A stretch of 7,167 nt of DNA, from NCBI GenBank assembly GCA_003139735.1, contig PLGA01000575.1, forward strand, positions 1 to 7,167. The letters run 5' to 3'. This stretch comes from Bryobacterales bacterium (GTDB taxonomy: Bacteria; Acidobacteriota; Terriglobia; Bryobacterales; Bryobacteraceae). The notes under the pieces are model-generated. The model made no database searches, was not told the DNA's origin, and saw nothing but the letters and a program-made list of their open reading frames with translations. The position numbers and the translations under genes were made by a program. Below are positions 5,781 to 7,167 of the stretch, one piece after another (the first letter of the stretch is position 1; the number at the start of each line of letters is the position of its first letter).

Positions 5781-7167
5781 GCCGGGTACCAGCGCAAATC
5801 CATCCAGATTCTCGGCGGGGGCTTTAACTGCCTGCCGCCAGCCGACAAGGTCCCGGTCACCGACTACCTGCTCGCGCAGAATTGGCGGGTAGACCGCCAG
5901 GGGGCGCTGGTCTCGCGGTTCGGCTACTCCTCCAAGTTCTCGATTGCCGGCGCCGGGATGGCCCACTCGGCGGCGGTCCACGGCGGGATCGACGGCGACT
6001 ACTACGTCGGCTGCAACTCGCAGTTCGGCCTGGCGCTCACGAGCGCCGTGTACTGGAACTTCAATCCCACCCCGATCGCCACGGGATTCGACGGCGGCCG
6101 CATCGGCTTCGCGGCCATGAACGGCTGGATGTATATGATGAACCGGGGGAAACAGGGACGCCACCAGGCCGCGCTCGGGGCCACGGCCGCGCAGGCTTGG
6201 AACCTGGCGCCGCCGGGCAGCTCGCCCACGGCGGCGGCGACGGCCGCGCCGTCCACGACGACGTCGGCGACGTTCACCTACGCGGTGCAGGGCGATCCGG
6301 ATTATAACCACATCCTGGTGATTGCGGGCGTCGTTTACGGATTCACCGAGGGCTGGTTCTCGACCGCCGCGTCGATCGCGCTGTACATGGCGCAGCTCTG
6401 CGCCTCCGACCCCAACTGCGCCGTAACGTATACCGGAATCGGGGGCAGCCTGGTGGTGACCCCCATTGTGGCGGGTACGGCTTTCGCATTGTCCGGATCG
6501 GACGGCAACGCCAACGCCACGGTGGCCACCGCCGCCACCAACCTACCGAACGGGACCTATACGCTGTACGTGACTTTCGGGACCGCCGATCAAACCATGG
6601 AGAGCAACCCGTCGCCGGTCTCTAATCCGGTCACCGTCGCCCTGCAGGCCATCGTGCTCACCGGCGTGCCCGTGAGCGCGGATGCGCGCGTAGGCTTGCG
6701 GAATATCTACGCCATCGGCGGCACCATGGGGCAGTGTTACCTGGTAGGGACGATCCTCGACAACACCACAACGACGATCACGCTCACCTTCACGGACCTC
6801 TCGGCGACCGACGCCGGGATCGTGATGCCGACCACCAACGATGCGCCGCCGGCCGCGGCGGGGATGATCGGGCCGCTGTTCGCGCGCCTGTTCGCCTGGA
6901 GCACGGTCGGGAACGTCAACCGGCTGTTCTATACCGACCCGAACCTCCCCCAATACTGGCCGGGGGCGGCCAACCCGGGCGCGGGCAACTGGGTGGACGT
7001 GGGAGACGAAGGCGAGGCCATCGTGTGGTGCACCATGCACACCAACCTGCTGGTGATCTACAAGGAGCATTCCATCTGGATGCTGCTGGGGGATCCGGAT
7101 ACCGGGACGCTGCAACGGGTCACCGACGAGATCGGGATCTCGGGCGCGTTCGCGGTCACGGCGGCGG
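5778..7167 (+). CDS. Tail hub/nozzle-like beta-propeller protein (3' partial)
   Basis: The frame from ATG 5778 stays open to the right edge, giving 463 codons plus one base. The N-terminus (QILGGGFNCLPPADKVPVTD, then AQNWRVDRQGALVSRFGY) shows the 'GGxN...nw.vd..GaL.sR.G' pattern typical of P22 gp10-like DNA-stabilisation / tail hub proteins and of nozzle proteins, which are beta-propellers. Residues ~165-255 form an inserted beta-domain (GVVYGFTEGWFSTA ... IALYMAQLCASDPNC ... SLVVTPIVAGTAFALSGSDG) of a type found inserted in phage tail proteins. Residues ~256-290 carry the fibronectin-like YTLYVTF...ESNPSPVSNPV stretch. Later blocks, RNIYAIGG, YLVGTILDNTTT, WVDVGDEGEAI, LLVIYKEHSIWMLLG and DEIGISGAFAV, are propeller-blade signatures seen in this family. 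It would close the tail channel below the adaptor rings. Start supported by the hairpin element and by co-linear position 24 bases after the third adaptor. Between P22- and T7-type I cannot decide. Confidence 0.7.
   Translation, partial: MAGYQRKSIQILGGGFNCLPPADKVPVTDYLLAQNWRVDRQGALVSRFGYSSKFSIAGAGMAHSAAVHGGIDGDYYVGCNSQFGLALTSAVYWNFNPTPIATGFDGGRIGFAAMNGWMYMMNRGKQGRHQAALGATAAQAWNLAPPGSSPTAAATAAPSTTTSATFTYAVQGDPDYNHILVIAGVVYGFTEGWFSTAASIALYMAQLCASDPNCAVTYTGIGGSLVVTPIVAGTAFALSGSDGNANATVATAATNLPNGTYTLYVTFGTADQTMESNPSPVSNPVTVALQAIVLTGVPVSADARVGLRNIYAIGGTMGQCYLVGTILDNTTTTITLTFTDLSATDAGIVMPTTNDAPPAAAGMIGPLFARLFAWSTVGNVNRLFYTDPNLPQYWPGAANPGAGNWVDVGDEGEAIVWCTMHTNLLVIYKEHSIWMLLGDPDTGTLQRVTDEIGISGAFAVTAA

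Overview
This window is a compact, co-directional block of six genes on the + strand. It reads as part of the virion-assembly (head-to-tail connector, tail tip and spike) module of a tailed phage or prophage with a short-tail (podovirus-like) plan. The sequence is GC-rich overall: sampled 60-base lines run from 48% to 83% GC. There is no 16S, tRNA, integrase or host housekeeping gene, so the host can only be guessed. The style of the spike proteins, especially a C-terminal FCSDC...GAxA...WVC tag and a GRGFDG...AWFHN N-terminal module, recalls proteins I associate with Acidobacteriota (Bryobacterales-type) genomes and their phages. That is recollection and is held with low confidence.

Layout. 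(1) From the left edge to 1241: the C-terminal 412 residues of a beta-helix-type surface or spike protein with a CBM5/12-like carbohydrate-binding module. (2) 1265-2230: a 321-aa adaptor-like connector protein with an inserted beta-domain. (3) 2230-2943: a 237-aa adaptor-like protein, GTG start, overlapping the previous stop by one base, with a strong Shine-Dalgarno. (4) 2950-5058: a 702-aa beta-helix tail-spike-like protein with a clear N-terminal signal peptide, a proline hinge and twelve cysteines that fall in neighbouring pairs. (5) 5055-5753: a 232-aa third adaptor-like protein, GTG start in a GTGA overlap. (6) 5778 to the right edge: the first 463 residues of a large tail hub or nozzle-like beta-propeller protein (P22 gp10 / T7 gp12 type). 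Non-coding gaps are only 6-24 bases. I see no promoter, intrinsic terminator, CRISPR, tRNA or mobile element, and no gap longer than 300 bases.

How the parts fit. Adaptor proteins dock under the portal and join it to the nozzle or hub, while the beta-helix proteins would bind or digest surface glycans of the host. Three features stand out. First, genes 2, 4 and 6, which encode unrelated proteins, are each preceded at exactly the same distance by a 19-base element (YGGCGAATWRSCSGGYATG) that folds as a small hairpin with a GAAU-containing loop and replaces a recognisable Shine-Dalgarno; genes 3 and 5, which start at overlapping GTG codons, lack it. Second, a Sec-type signal peptide and paired cysteines occur on a spike encoded inside a virion operon. 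Third, GC falls sharply inside the spike gene exactly where the beta-helix coils begin and rises again at the C-terminal tag, which suggests exchange of the receptor-binding segment.
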